From NCBI GenBank assembly GCA_964017065.1, contig OZ024792.1, positions 8,471,546 through 8,535,545 on the forward strand: 64,000 bases of DNA. The letters are read 5' to 3'. This document shows, in pieces, positions 47,003-59,711 of this stretch. The position numbers and the translations under genes are program-made. The notes under the pieces are model-generated. The model was not told the DNA's origin. It saw nothing but the letters and a program-made list of their open reading frames with translations, and searched no databases. This DNA is from Haliclona indistincta (taxonomy: Eukaryota > Porifera > Demospongiae > Haplosclerida > Chalinidae). Each line of letters opens with the position of its first letter. Position 1 is the first letter of the stretch.

Positions 47003-49678
47003 ATAACAACTGATAACCAACGATAACCAAGAATAACCAACATTAACCACTGATAACCAACCATGGCCACTGATAACCAAAGATAACAACCAATAACCAA
47101 TAATAACCACTGATAACCAACAATAACCACAGATAACCAAGAATAACCACTGATAACCAAGAATAACCTCTGATAACGACGATAACCACTGATAACCAAC
47201 AAAAACCATTGATAACCAAGAATAACCGCTAATAACCAAGAATAACCACTGATAATCAACGATAACCACTGATAACCAACGATAACCACTGATAACCAAC
47301 AATAACCTTGAATAAACAACAATAACCACTGATAACCAACAATAACCACCGATAACCAAGCATAACCGCTGATAACCAAGAATAACCACTGATAGCCAAC
47401 GATAACCTCTGATAACCAACTATAACCAAGAATAACCAACAATAACCTCTGATAACCAACGATAACAACCGATAACTATCAATAACCACTGATAACCAAC
47501 AATAACCACTTATAACTGAGTATAACCACTGATAACCACCGATAACCACTGATAACCAACAATAACCACTGTTAACCAACGATAACAACTGATAGCCAAC
47601 AATAACCACTGATAACCAAAGATAACCACTGATAACCAAGAATAACCACTGATAACCAACGATAACAACTGATAACCAACGATAACCAAGAATAACCAAC
47701 ATTAACCACTGATAACCAACCATGACCACTGATAACCAACGATAACAACCGATAACAAATAATAACCACTGATAACCAACAATAACCACTGATAACCAAG
47801 AATAACGGCTGATAACCAAGAATAAACACTGATAGCGACGATAACCACTGATAACCAACAATAACCATTGATAACCAAGAATAACCGCTGATAACCAACG
47901 ATAACCACCGATAACCAAGAATAGCCACTGATAACCAAGAATAACCACTGATAATCAACGATAACCACTGATAACTAACAATAACCACTGATCAGCAACG
48001 ATAACCAAGAATAACAAACAATAACCACTGATAACAAACAATAACAACTGATAATCAACGATAACCAACGATAACAACTGATAACCAAGAATACCCAAGA
48101 ATAACCAACTATAACCACTGATAACCAACGTTAACAAAGAATAACCAACAATAACCACTCATAACCTACACAATCAACTGATAACCAACGATAACCAATG
48201 ATAACCTACGATAACCAAGAATAACCAACTTTAACCACTGATAACCAACAATAACCACTGATAACCAACAATAACAACCGATAACCAACGATCACCACTG
48301 ATAACCAACAATAACCACTGATAACCAACAATAACCACTGATAACCAACGATAACCACTGATAACCAAGAAAAACCAAAAGAAACCACTGATCTCCAACG
48401 ATAACCACTGATAACCAACTATAACCACTGATAACAAACGATAACCACTGATAACCAAGAATAACCACTGATAACCAACGATAACCACTGATAACCAACG
48501 ATAACCAAGAATAACCGACAATAATCACTTATAACCAACTATAACCACTGATGACCAACGATTACCAAGAAAAACCAACAAAAACCACTGATCTACAACG
48601 ATAACCACTGATAACCAACTATAACCACTGATAACCAACGATAACCATTGATAACGAAGAATAACCACGGATAACCAACGATAACCACTGATAACCAACG
48701 ATAACCATGAATAACCATGAATAACCAACAATAACCACTGATAACCTACAATAACCAATAATAACGATCGAGAACAACTGATAACCAAATATAACCACTG
48801 ATAACCAACGATAACCACTGATAACCAACAATAACCACTGATAACCAACGACAACCACTGATAACCAACGATAACAACTGATAACCATCAATAACCACTG
48901 ATAACCAAGGATAACCACTGATAACCAACAATAACCACTGATAACCAACGATAACCAAGAATAACCAACAAAAACCACTGATAACCAACAATAACAACTG
49001 ATGACCAACGATAACCAATGATAACCAAGAATAACCAAGAATAACCAGCTTTAACCACTGATAACCAACAATAACCATTGATAACCAACAATAACCACTG
49101 ATAACCAACGATAACCGCTGATAACCAAAAATAACCACTGATAACCAACAATAACCAAGAATAACCAACTTTAACCACTGATAACCAACAATAACCACTG
49201 ATAACCAACAATAACCACTGATAACCAAAGATAACCACTGATAACCAACGATAACCAAGAAAAACCAACAAAAACCACTGATCTCCAACGATAACCACTG
49301 ATAACCAACTATAACCACTTATAACCAATGATAACTACTGATAACCAAGAATAACCACTGATAACCAACGATAACCCCTGATAACCAACGATAACCAAGA
49401 ATAACCAACAATAACCACTTATAACCAACTATAACCACTGATGACCAACGATAACCGTGAATAACCAACAATAACCACTGATAACCAACGATAACCCCTG
49501 ATAACCAACGATAACCATGAATAACCAACAATAACCACTTATAACCAACTATAACCACTGATAACCAACGATAACCGTGAATAACCAACAATAACCACTG
49601 ATAACCTACAATAACCAATAAAAACCAACGAGAACAACTGATAACCAAATATAACCTCTGATAACCAACGATAACCAC
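47003..49678 (-). repeat. 10-bp satellite block 17
   Basis: The longest block (2.7 kb). The part from 48710 to 48930 is the same higher-order segment as 50945-51170. Confidence 0.97.
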
Positions 49679-50933
49679 TTTTGTAGCTCAGGAAGCTCTA
49701 AGATCAAACGCACCGCTAGTGGAATATATCCCATACCACTGCGGATTTCAGGGCAATACTTATATCCCTCAGGAAGTAGTTCTACTTCCTGGGGAATATA
49801 TATATCGCCCAGGAAGTCACGCTCACTTCCTGGGGAATATGTATCTCCTCCAGGAAGTCAGCTGACTTCAAAAAGTTACCTCCCACTTACCCCTCCGTAC
49901 GAAGGGAGGAGACGCTGGCTTCACAGAGGGTGAAGCCGAAGTTGCCTTTGAAGAGATTGCGGCGATTTTATAGCACTAATGTTTCATGACACTTGTGGGA
50001 CTCAAATAGTGCGAAAAAATGGCGTCTTGAACTTGTGGACAACAAAAGTAAACCAGCCATAATCATGTAAAGGGAACTATTTGCAGCATCTAAAAGCACG
50101 ACTAAGTTTGGAGCATAAACCAAGCTCGTCGGGAGGGCCAATTAAGCTCAAGCTTAGCAAAGAACGCGTTATGCGCGTATCAATGAAATGCCCCACTCCC
50201 CCCCACCCGGGGTAGGGTGGGGATTTGTAAAAATTCGTGTGTCAAAAGCCCCACCCCTGGGGCAGTGTAACTACGAAGCCGGTTCACAATTTGCCTAAAC
50301 GATGACACACTACGCAAGTTTTTTGCTGGCAACAGTTGCGCAAAACAAATTTGCCTAGTGAATCATCATTTAAGGCAAACTGTAGACCGACTTCGAATTT
50401 ACTCTGCCCCAGGGGTGGGGCTTTTGACACACGAATTTTGACAAATCCCCCACCCGACCCGGGAGGGGGGGAGTGGGGCATTTCGTTGATACGCGCATTA
50501 CTCGAGACAAACGCCGGGACCGTTCGACAGTGACGAACGACGCCGGTCACGGAATGGCTGGACAAACTACTGCAACCTAGGTTTGTTAAGCTGCAAAGGC
50601 TACATAACTAAACTGCAGGACCCACACGTATGCCTCAGCGAGGCTTACCGTTGCTGCCAGTTCTTCGGGCGGTCAACCAATAATCACTCGCGTACTCGAC
50701 AAAGTTGGTTTATTCAGGTTAGTAAACGAACGAAAGTGTGCAGAAAGCCAGTCTTGCTGTTGGATCTTAAAGCTTTCTGAGCTACAAAATGGTTAACCCA
50801 TGGGTTCCTCGGCAGTATGGAATATACCCTCGGCGGTTAATTATACCGCCCTCGGGCTACGCCCTCGGGCGGTATAATTAACCAGCCTCGGCTATATCCC
50901 ATACCGCCTCGGAACCCATGGGTTAACCTATAC
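49679..50933 (+). mobile_element. Hairpin element family F3, copy b (with Harbinger MITE)
   Basis: The body at 49679-50789 is interrupted at 50172-50497. The hairpin is 50791-50928 with core CCTCGGGCTACGCCCTCGG, and the terminal is TATAC. The body end GAGCTACAAAA is the inverse of its start TTTTGTAGCTC. Confidence 0.92.
50172..50497. mobile_element. 326-bp PIF/Harbinger-type MITE, copy 1
   Basis: The terminal inverted repeats begin TGCGCGTATCAA and end TTGATACGCGCA, with inverted similarity for about 95 bp (GAAATGCCCCACTCCCC; GTGTGTCAAAAGCCCCACC). It is flanked by TTA at 50169-50171 and 50498-50500; F3a has a single TTA at this place. A 3-bp TTA/TWA duplication is the Harbinger signature. 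There is no coding capacity. Confidence 0.88.
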
Positions 50934-51490
50934 ATAACCACTGATAACCATGAATAACCAACAATAACCACTGATAACCTACAATAACCAATAATAACCA
51001 TCGAGAACAACTGATAACCAAATATAACCACTGATAACCAACGATAACCACTGATAACCAACAATAACCACTGATAACCAACGACAACCACTGATAACCA
51101 ACGATAACAACTGATAACCATCAATAACCACTGATACCTAGGATAACCACTGATAACCAACAATAACCACTGATAACCAACGATAACCCCTGATAACCAA
51201 CGATAACCAAGAATAACCAACAATAACCACTTATAACCAACTATAACCACTGATGACCAACGATAACCGTGAATAACCAACAATAACCACTGATAACCAA
51301 CGATAACCCCTGATAACCAACGATAACCATGAATAACCAACAATAACCACTTATAACCAACTATAACCACTGATAACCAACGATAACCGTGAATAACCAA
51401 CAATAACCACTGATAACCTACAATAACCAATAAAAACCAACGAGAACAACTGATAACCAAATATAACCTCTGATAACCAACGATAACCAC
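50934..51490 (-). repeat. 10-bp satellite block 18
   Basis: Connects the two units of the 1812-bp duplication. It contains the unique marker GATACCTAGGATAACC at 51135, repeated at 52947. Confidence 0.97.
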
Positions 51491-52745
51491 TTTTGTAGCT
51501 CAGGAAGCTCTAAGATCAAACGCACCGCTAGTGGAATATATCCCATACCACTGCGGATTTCAGGGCAATACTTATATCCCTCAGGAAGTAGTTCTACTTC
51601 CTGGGGAATATATATATCGCCCAGGAAGTCACGCTCACTTCCTGGGGAATATGTATCTCCTCCAGGAAGTCAGCTGACTTCAAAAAGTTACCTCCCACTT
51701 ACCCCTCCGTACGAAGGGAGGAGACGCTGGCTTCACAGAGGGTGAAGCCGAAGTTGCCTTTGAAGAGATTGCGGCGATTTTATAGCACTAATGTTTCATG
51801 ACACTTGTGGGACTCAAATAGTGCGAAAAAATGGCGTCTTGAACTTGTGGACAACAAAAGTAAACCAGCCATAATCATGTAAAGGGAACTATTTGCAGCA
51901 TCTAAAAGCACGACTAAGTTTGGAGCATAAACCAAGCTCGTCGGGAGGGCCAATTAAGCTCAAGCTTAGCAAAGAACGCGTTATGCGCGTATCAATGAAA
52001 TGCCCCACTCCCCCCCACCCGGGGTAGGGTGGGGATTTGTAAAAATTCGTGTGTCAAAAGCCCCACCCCTGGGGCAGTGTAACTACGAAGCCGGTTCACA
52101 ATTTGCCTAAACGATGACACACTACGCAAGTTTTTTGCTGGCAACAGTTGCGCAAAACAAATTTGCCTAGTGAATCATCATTTAAGGCAAACTGTAGACC
52201 GACTTCGAATTTACTCTGCCCCAGGGGTGGGGCTTTTGACACACGAATTTTGACAAATCCCCCACCCGACCCGGGAGGGGGGGAGTGGGGCATTTCGTTG
52301 ATACGCGCATTACTCGAGACAAACGCCGGGACCGTTCGACAGTGACGAACGACGCCGGTCACGGAATGGCTGGACAAACTACTGCAACCTAGGTTTGTTA
52401 AGCTGCAAAGGCTACATAACTAAACTGCAGGACCCACACGTATGCCTCAGCGAGGCTTACCGTTGCTGCCAGTTCTTCGGGCGGTCAACCAATAATCACT
52501 CGCGTACTCGACAAAGTTGGTTTATTCAGGTTAGTAAACGAACGAAAGTGTGCAGAAAGCCAGTCTTGCTGTTGGATCTTAAAGCTTTCTGAGCTACAAA
52601 ATGGTTAACCCATGGGTTCCTCGGCAGTATGGAATATACCCTCGGCGGTTAATTATACCGCCCTCGGGCTACGCCCTCGGGCGGTATAATTAACCAGCCT
52701 CGGCTATATCCCATACCGCCTCGGAACCCATGGGTTAACCTATAC
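51491..52745 (+). mobile_element. Hairpin element family F3, copy c (with Harbinger MITE)
   Basis: Duplicate of copy b at +1812. The hairpin is 52603-52740. Confidence 0.92.
51984..52309. mobile_element. 326-bp PIF/Harbinger-type MITE, copy 2
   Basis: Copied with the segmental duplication, not an independent insertion. TTA flanks are at 51981-51983 and 52310-52312. Confidence 0.88.
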
Positions 52746-53777
52746 ATAACCACTGATAACCATGAATAACCAACAATAACCACTGATAACCTACAATAAC
52801 CAATAATAACCATCGAGAACAACTGATAACCAAATATAACCACTGATAACCAACGATAACCACTGATAACCAACAATAACCACTGATAACCAACGACAAC
52901 CACTGATAACCAACGATAACAACTGATAACCATCAATAACCACTGATACCTAGGATAACCACTGATAACCAACAATAACCACTGATAACCAACGATAACC
53001 AAGAATAACCAACAATAACCACTGATAACCAACAATAACAACTGATGACCAACGATAACCAATGATAACTAAGAATAACCAAGAATAACCAGCTTTAACC
53101 ACTGATAACCAACAATAACCATTGATAACCAACAATAACAACTGATAACCAACGATAAACACTGATAACCAACGATAACCGCTGATAACCAATAATAACC
53201 ACTGATAACCAACAATAACCAAGAATGACCAACAATAACCACTAATAACAAACAATAACCACTGATAACCAACGATAACAACTGATAACCAACAATAACC
53301 ACTGTTAACCAACGATAACAACTGATAACCAACAATAACCACTGATATCCAACGATAACCACTGATAACCAACGATAACCAACTATAAACAGTGATAACC
53401 AACAATAACCACTGATAACCAACGATAACAACTGATAACCATCAATAACCACTGATAACCAACAATAACTAAGAATAACCACTGATAACCAAGAATAACC
53501 ACTGATAAAAACGATAACCACTGATAACCAACAATAACCATTGATAACCAAGAATAACCGCTGATAACCGACGATAACCTCCGACAACCAAGCATAACCG
53601 CTGATAACCAAGAATAACCACTGATAACCAACGATAACCTCTGATAACCAACTATAACCAAGAATAACCAACAATAACCACTGATAACAAACAATAACCA
53701 CTGATAACCAACGATAACAACTGATAACTATCAATAACCACTGATAACCAACAATAACCTCTTAAAACAGAGTATAA
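52746..53777 (-). repeat. 10-bp satellite block 19
   Basis: The first ~250 bp belong to the segmental duplication. The later part is higher-order related to block 16. Confidence 0.97.
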
Positions 53778-54435
53778 GTAATAGTTAACTCCCGGTCTCT
53801 GAGGCGATACGGGATATATACCGAGGTGGTTAATTATGCTGTCCGAGGGCGGAGCCCGAGGATGACATAATTAACCACCGAGGTATTATCCCGATCGCCG
53901 AAGAGACCGGGAGTTAACTGACTTGTACCCAACCACCAGTCTTCTTGTGGTGTTTGTAGCTGCTGTAGCTGTTCTGTAGCTTGTAAGCGAAGATCTACGA
54001 GCGGATGGGAGCCCAGGGCACTCGCCTCCAAGCGCACACTCGCCAGGTCTATAATGGCGAACGCCCGTGTTCAAGTTGGGCGACAAACGAAGCCTGGCGT
54101 CAACTTTTGTGCAGCTAAAATGCACGGTAACTTGGCTTTCAGGCAGCAATGCTGGCTGACCTTTCCCAAAGGTTAACACGTGCGCCAATAAATTATTGAT
54201 AATTTATTGACGATGGCCCACTAGTATCTGCTATTTTGTGGGGTATAAAGCTCCACGCACTTGTGCCGGGTGGGCAGGTGTGGACAAGGGACTAGTGCCA
54301 CTTTGCCACTTCCTGGAAAATATCCATATTGGCCTGGTTTAACTTTAATATCCTGGAAAATATCCATATTTCCCTGGGTATATGGGATATATACCATGCC
54401 ATTCTCCTTTGATCTTTGGGTGTGGTGGGGTACAA
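53778..54435 (+). mobile_element. Hairpin element family F1, copy e
   Basis: The hairpin is 53784-53918 and the body 53923-54435, intact. The left junction is ATAA/GTAATA and the right is TACAA/CCACTG. Confidence 0.93.
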
Positions 54436-55604
54436 CCACTGATAACCAACGATAACCACTGATAACCAACAATAACCACTGTTAACCAACGATAACAACT
54501 GATAACCAGCAATAACCACTGATAACCAACAATAACCACTGATATCCAAGAATGACCACTGATAACAAACGATAACAACTGATAACCAACGATAACCAAG
54601 AATAACCAAGATTAACCACTGATAACCAACCATGACCACTGATAACCAACGATAACAACCGATAACCAATAATAACCACTGATAACCAACAATAACCAAC
54701 AATAACCACTGATAACCAAGAATAACCACTGATAACCAAGAATAACCACTGATAACGTCGATAACCACTGATAACCAACAATAACCATTGATAACCGAGA
54801 ATAACCGCTGATAACCAACGATAACCACCGATAACCAAGAATAACCGCTGATAACCAAGAATAACCACTGATAATCAACGATAACCACTGATAACCAACG
54901 ATAACCACTGATAACCGACAATAACCTAGAATAAACAACAATAACAACTGATAACCAACAATAACCAACGTTAACCACTGATAACTAAGAATAACCAAGA
55001 ATAACCACTGATAATCAACGATAACCACTGATAACCAACGATAACCAATGATAACCAACGATAACCAAGAATAACCAACTTTAACCACTGATAACCAACA
55101 ATAACCACTGATAACCAACAATAACAACCGATAACCAACGATCACCACTGATAACCAACGATAACCGCTGATAACCAACAATAACCACTGATAACCAACA
55201 ATAACCATGAATAACCAACTTTAACCACTGATAACCAACAATAACCACTGATAACCAACAATAACCACTGATAACCAACGATAACCACTGACAAAAAACG
55301 ATAACCACTGATAACCAACTATAACCACTGATAACCAACGATAACCAAGAAAAACCAACCAAAACCACTGATCTCCAACAATAACCACTGATAACCAACT
55401 ATAACCACTGATAACCAACGATAACCACTGATAACCAAGAATAACCACTGATAACCAACGATAACCACTGATAACCGACGACAACCAAGAATGACCAACA
55501 ATAACCACTTATAACAAACTATAACCACTGATAACCAACGATAACCGTGAATAACCAACAATATCCACTGATAACCAACGACAACCACTGATAACCCACG
55601 ATAA
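54436..55604 (-). repeat. 10-bp satellite block 20
   Basis: Contains segments nearly identical to 47700-47950 in block 17, including CCATGACC followed by AACGATAACAACCG. Confidence 0.97.
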
Positions 55605-56293
55605 GTAATAGTTAACTCCCGGTCTCTGAGGCGATACGGGATATATACCGAGGTGGTTAATTATGCTGTCCGAAGGCGGAGCCCGAGGATGGCATAATTA
55701 ACCACCGAGGTATTATCGCTATCGCCGAAGAGACCGGGAGTTAACTGACTTGTACCCCACCACCAGTCTTCTCGTGGTGTTTGTAGCTGCTCGTAGCTGT
55801 TCTGTAGCTTGTAAGCGAAGAACTACGAGCGATGGGAGCCCTGGGCACTCGCCTCCAAGCGCACACTCGCCAGGTCTATAATGGCGAACGTCCGTGTCAA
55901 GTTGGGCGACAAACGGCGAACGCCCGTGTTCAAGTTGGGCGACAAACGAAGCCTGGCGTCAACTTTTGTGCAGCTAAAACGCACGGTAACTTGGCTTTCA
56001 GGCAGCAATGCTGGCTGACCTTTCCCAAGGTTAACACGTGCGCCAAAAATTTATTGATAATTAATTGACGATGGCCCACTAGTATCTGCTATTTTGTGGG
56101 GTATAAAGCTCCACTCACTTTCGCTGGGTGGGCTGTTGTGGACAAGGGACTAGTGCCACTTTGCCACCTCCTGGAAAATATCCATATTTGCCTGTTTTAA
56201 CTTTAATATCCTGGAAAATATCCATATTTTCCTGTGTATATGGGATATGTACCATGCCATTTTCCTTTGATCTTTGGGTGTGGTGGGGTACAA
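55605..56293 (+). mobile_element. Hairpin element family F1, copy f
   Basis: The hairpin is 55611-55745 and the body 55750-56293. It has a ~30-bp internal duplication around GGCGAACGYCCGTG (55881 and 55915). Confidence 0.92.
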
Positions 56294-57178
56294 CAACTGA
56301 TAACCATCAATAACCACTGATAACCAACAATTACCAAGAATAACCACTGATAACCAAGGATAACCACTGATAACCAACAATAACCACTGATAACCAACGA
56401 TAACCACTCATAACCAAGAATAACCACTGATAACCAACGATAACAACTGATAACCAACAATAACCACTGAGAACCAACGATAACCACTGATAACCAACGA
56501 TAAGCACTCATAACCACAATAACCACTGATAACGAACGATAACCAACTATAACCACTGATAACCAATGATAAACACTGCTAACCTAGAATAACCACTGAT
56601 AACCAACGATAATCCCTTATAACCAATTATAACCACTGATAACCAACAATAACCCCTGATAACCAAGAATAACCACTGATAACCAAGAATAACCACTGAC
56701 AACCTACAATAACCATTAATAACCAACAATAACCACTGATAACCAACGATAACCACTGATAACCAACAATAACCAAGAATAACCAACTTTAATCACTGAT
56801 AACCAACAATAACCACTGATAATCAACAATAACCATTGATAACCAATGATAACCACTGATAACCAACAATAACCAGGAATAACCAACAATAACCACTGAT
56901 AACCAACGATAACCAAGAATAACAAACAATAGCCACTGATAACCAACTATAACAACTGATAACCAACGATAACCAATGATAACCAACAATATCCAAGAAT
57001 AACCAACTTTGACCACTGATACCCAACAATAACCACTGATAACCAACGATAACCAAGACTAACCAACACTAATCACTGATAACCAACAATAACAACTGAT
57101 AACCAACGATAACCAATGATAACCAACAATATCCAGGAATAGCGAACTTTAACTGCTGATAACCAACAATAACCAAGA
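56294..57178 (-). repeat. 10-bp satellite block 21
   Basis: Contains a duplicated ~110-bp segment (AACGATAACCAATGATAACC followed by ATATCCARGAATA) near 56960 and 57105. Confidence 0.97.
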
Positions 57179-57833
57179 TTGTTCCCCACCACACCCAAAG
57201 ATCAAAGGAAAATGGCATGGTGTATATCCCATATACACAGGAAAATATGGATATTTTCCAGGATAAAGTTAAAACAGGCAAATATGGATATTTTCCAGGA
57301 AGTGGCAAAGTGGCACTAGTCCCTTGTCTACACCTGCCCGCCCGGCGAAAGTGAGTGGAGCTTTATACCCCACAAAATAGCAGATACTAGTGGGCCATCG
57401 TCAATAAATTATCAATAAATTTTTGGTGCACGTGTTACCCTTTGGGAAAGGTCAGCCAGCATTGCTGCCTGAAAGCCAAGTTACCCTGCGTTTTAGCTGC
57501 ACAAAAGTTGACGCCAGGCTTCGTTTGTCGCCCAACTTGAACACGGGCATTCGGCATTATAGACCTGGCGAGTGTGCGCTTGGAGGCGAGTGCCCCGGGC
57601 TCCCATCGCTCGTAGATCTTCGCTTACAAGCTACAGAACAGCTACGAGCAGCTACAAACATCACGAGAAGACTGGTGGTGGGGTACATGTCAGTTAACTC
57701 CCGGTCTCTTCGGCGATCGGGATAATACCTCGGTGTTTAATTATGCCATCCTCGGGCTCCGCCCTCGGACAGCATAATTAACCACCTCGGTATATATCCC
57801 GTATCGCCTCAGAGGCCGGGAGTTAACTATTAC
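57179..57833 (-). mobile_element. Hairpin element family F1, copy g
   Basis: Reverse orientation. The body begins TTGTTCCCCACC, the hairpin is 57693-57827 and the terminal TATTAC is followed by ATAAAC. It is closest to copy c (shared TTTTTGGTGCACGTG). Confidence 0.92.
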
Positions 57834-58003
57834 ATAAACGACTTTAACCACTGATAGCCAACAATAACCACTGATAACCAACGATAACCACTGATAACCA
57901 ACTATAACCACTGATAACCAATGATAACCAAGAAAAACCAACAATAACCACTGATAACCAAGAATAACCACTGATAACCAACAATAAATACTGATAACCA
58001 ACG
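57834..58003 (-). repeat. 10-bp satellite block 22 (last)
   Basis: About 17 units. The satellite stops at 58003 in AACGCAGTG and does not reappear before the telomere. Confidence 0.95.
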
Positions 58004-58244
58004 CAGTGAAAACCGGTTATTAACTTAATTATCAAGCAGTTGCTCCCCCTTTTTTGGGCTAGGTATAATTCTAATGCACCCATCCTTAGCCGATTATGTG
58101 CGAAATTATTAGCGCCCACGCACTACCGTATAGCAGTATTAATTTAAAGCACGCAGTAAAATTTCAAAAAATGCAATTCAAAAGGTCATACCTCGTGAAC
58201 GCTTCATCTGCTGTACGAGGAAGTATTTGTGAACTAGAAGAACG
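58004..58244. other. Spacer right of the satellite
   Basis: Unique sequence with ATTCTAATGCACCCATC at 58068-58084, a word that recurs in the same orientation at 63371-63387 beside the telomere. No gene is evident. Confidence 0.5.
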
Positions 58245-58622
58245 ATGACTGTGTTATCTGTTGGTCATACGATCGAGAGCGTTGACTCAGTTGTAGTAGA
58301 ACTATCACCGTCGGCGTCACGCAAACAAGTAAGTATTTACGTGCGTGTAGCTGACCTTTGTTTGTTAAGCTTAAAACTATTGTTACCAAGGAGATCATAG
58401 CTTTACTAAGTGTTAGGTAGGCTATAGTACAGCCAAGAAGCTTTTGTTTACTCTACAACAATGGTTTTAGCCTACAGTCTGCTATACAACTTGTCCCGTG
58501 TGCTAGCCCGTGTGGACGTCTACCAGAACACAAGTATTTATGGTGAACACGCACATCTCACTCGTTCTGTTGGATTGCTAGGACCTGTTCCACTACACTA
58601 CCAATCAAGCAATGAAGATTGA
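58245..58622 (+). CDS. Hypothetical small two-exon gene
   Basis: Exon 1 (58245-58328) reads 28 codons from ATG and ends at a perfect donor, CAA/GTAAGT. A 99-bp intron with acceptor GCTATAG leads to exon 2 (58428-58622), 64 codons and TGA. The predicted 92-residue product starts MTVLSVGHTIESVDSVVVEL and has a helical middle (VLAYSLLYNLSRVL). No domain is recognised. Alternative acceptors (TACAG at 58432) would put exon 2 in a poor frame. Lying between the satellite and a piggyBac gene, it may be part of a mobile element or a chance reading. Confidence 0.3.
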
Positions 58623-59416
58623 ACATTATTCACGAAGGTAATACTTTGACTATTGCTGTGGTAATACTTGACTAATACTGTAGGGTATGACTGTGTGTAT
58701 GCAATGCTAGATGTGATGCTGAGTGTGCCACTTCAAGAAGCAGTCTGATGCATCCCCAGTATGGCAAAGCCAAACTGAGCACTCTTGGCAATACCATGTT
58801 GAGGTAGCACTGATGTTTCTGGTAGCGTGGAGTGCACAGCGACCTCTTTTCCGTATAGCCTGGTTGCCTTCATCAGGCATTGTCATTGGGAAGTGACGGT
58901 ATGGCAGTGTGTGTATGACCATCCCTTTTCGACTACGTCGTCGACGACTGCAGTACTCTCCGATCAGTTCTTTTGCCAGCTGTATGCGAAAACTCTTGTA
59001 ATCGCCGAAAGGGCAAGCTGGACTAAAGTCTTTCATCAAAATGTAAGAATTTGTGATTGTCACATCAAGCAGGAACGTGTATACATATTTGTAGAACTTT
59101 CTGCTCTTGGTTCTGCAGCTATAGTACCCACGGAGCTGATCCCCATGATCGACGCCTCCCATGAACTTGTTGTACCTGATGATGCTCTCGGGACAACTAA
59201 TTGGTACTCTAGAGCCATCTTGTAGCCTTCTCTGTATAGTACCACTTTCATCTGGTTGCAGACAGTGGACATGACCATCACCGTTTTCCGATCCATCCAT
59301 GCTGATGCTGACAGCTGACCTTTTTGTACAGTCACGAAGTCACCCCTAAAAGGTTAGCAACAAACATCTAAGATTGGTAAGGGTTACAATAAAAGAATGT
59401 ACATGTACTACATGTA

Positions 59417-59517
59417 GGTTATACACCGAGGTGGAGGTAAATATGGGAATTTGGATACTGAGGGCGAAGCCCGAGGAATCCAAATTCCCATATTTACCGA
59501 CAACGAGGTGTATAACC
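59417..59517 (+). repeat. Terminal hairpin of the autonomous F7 element
   Basis: 101-bp imperfect palindrome from GGTTATACACCGAGG to CGAGGTGTATAACC. Its centre CTGAGGGCGAAGCCCGAGG is the core shared with the satellite hairpins. It is not in the 10-bp satellite, showing that these hairpins are parts of the elements and not products of the satellite. Confidence 0.93.
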
Positions 59518-59711
59518 GGTTTAAACCATGATGCCGATTAGCGCATTAGTACATTATTGCGCAACTACAAGCTGCATTGTGCAATAATCCACGTGGAACA
59601 AGCAAAATTGCGCAATAGTACACGCGACTATTAAAGGAGACCAGCGCGTGTTGCTGTACCGCATTCTCCAGTGACTCCACGCTCCCTTCACACACGCTCG
59701 GGCCACGACTC

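Larger units (their letters stand above)
49369..52992 (+). repeat. 1812-bp tandem segmental duplication
   Basis: 49369-51180 is repeated as 51181-52992. Every landmark is offset by exactly 1812 bp (element F3, the Harbinger MITE, flanking satellite). I saw no differences on reading. The unit contains a complete F3 element with its MITE plus about 560 bp of satellite. Copy number could be affected by assembly. Confidence 0.9.

Noticed and set aside
36740..57725. A 65-100 codon frame beginning MAHVLTFGKGQPALLP in most F1 bodies
   Set aside because: It stays open in most copies, but copies are recent, the start and the C-terminal half shift frame between copies, and no domain is visible. Similarity is explained by element identity.
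14113..57833. Helitron origin of the hairpin elements
   Set aside because: Hairpin near one end and lack of target duplication fit, but there is no 5' TC, no 3' CTRR and no constant A/T target, and the hairpins are far longer than Helitron ones.
13686..58001. Dozens of minus-strand open frames of 60-390 codons encoding VIVGYQWLSL-like repeats
   Set aside because: All follow the 10-bp satellite, appear in all three minus frames with the same decamer, and begin or end at random unit variants. They are a by-product of a stop-poor unit, not a repeat-protein family.
13691..58003. CRISPR-like array or bacterial origin
   Set aside because: The 10-bp variable units have no spacer/repeat alternation, and the scaffold has introns, a tRNA in an intron and a telomere.
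13691..58003. Satellite as degenerate telomere repeat
   Set aside because: GGTTAT is similar to TTAGGG-type words, but its G-rich strand runs opposite to the real telomere and the four variable bases have no telomeric counterpart.
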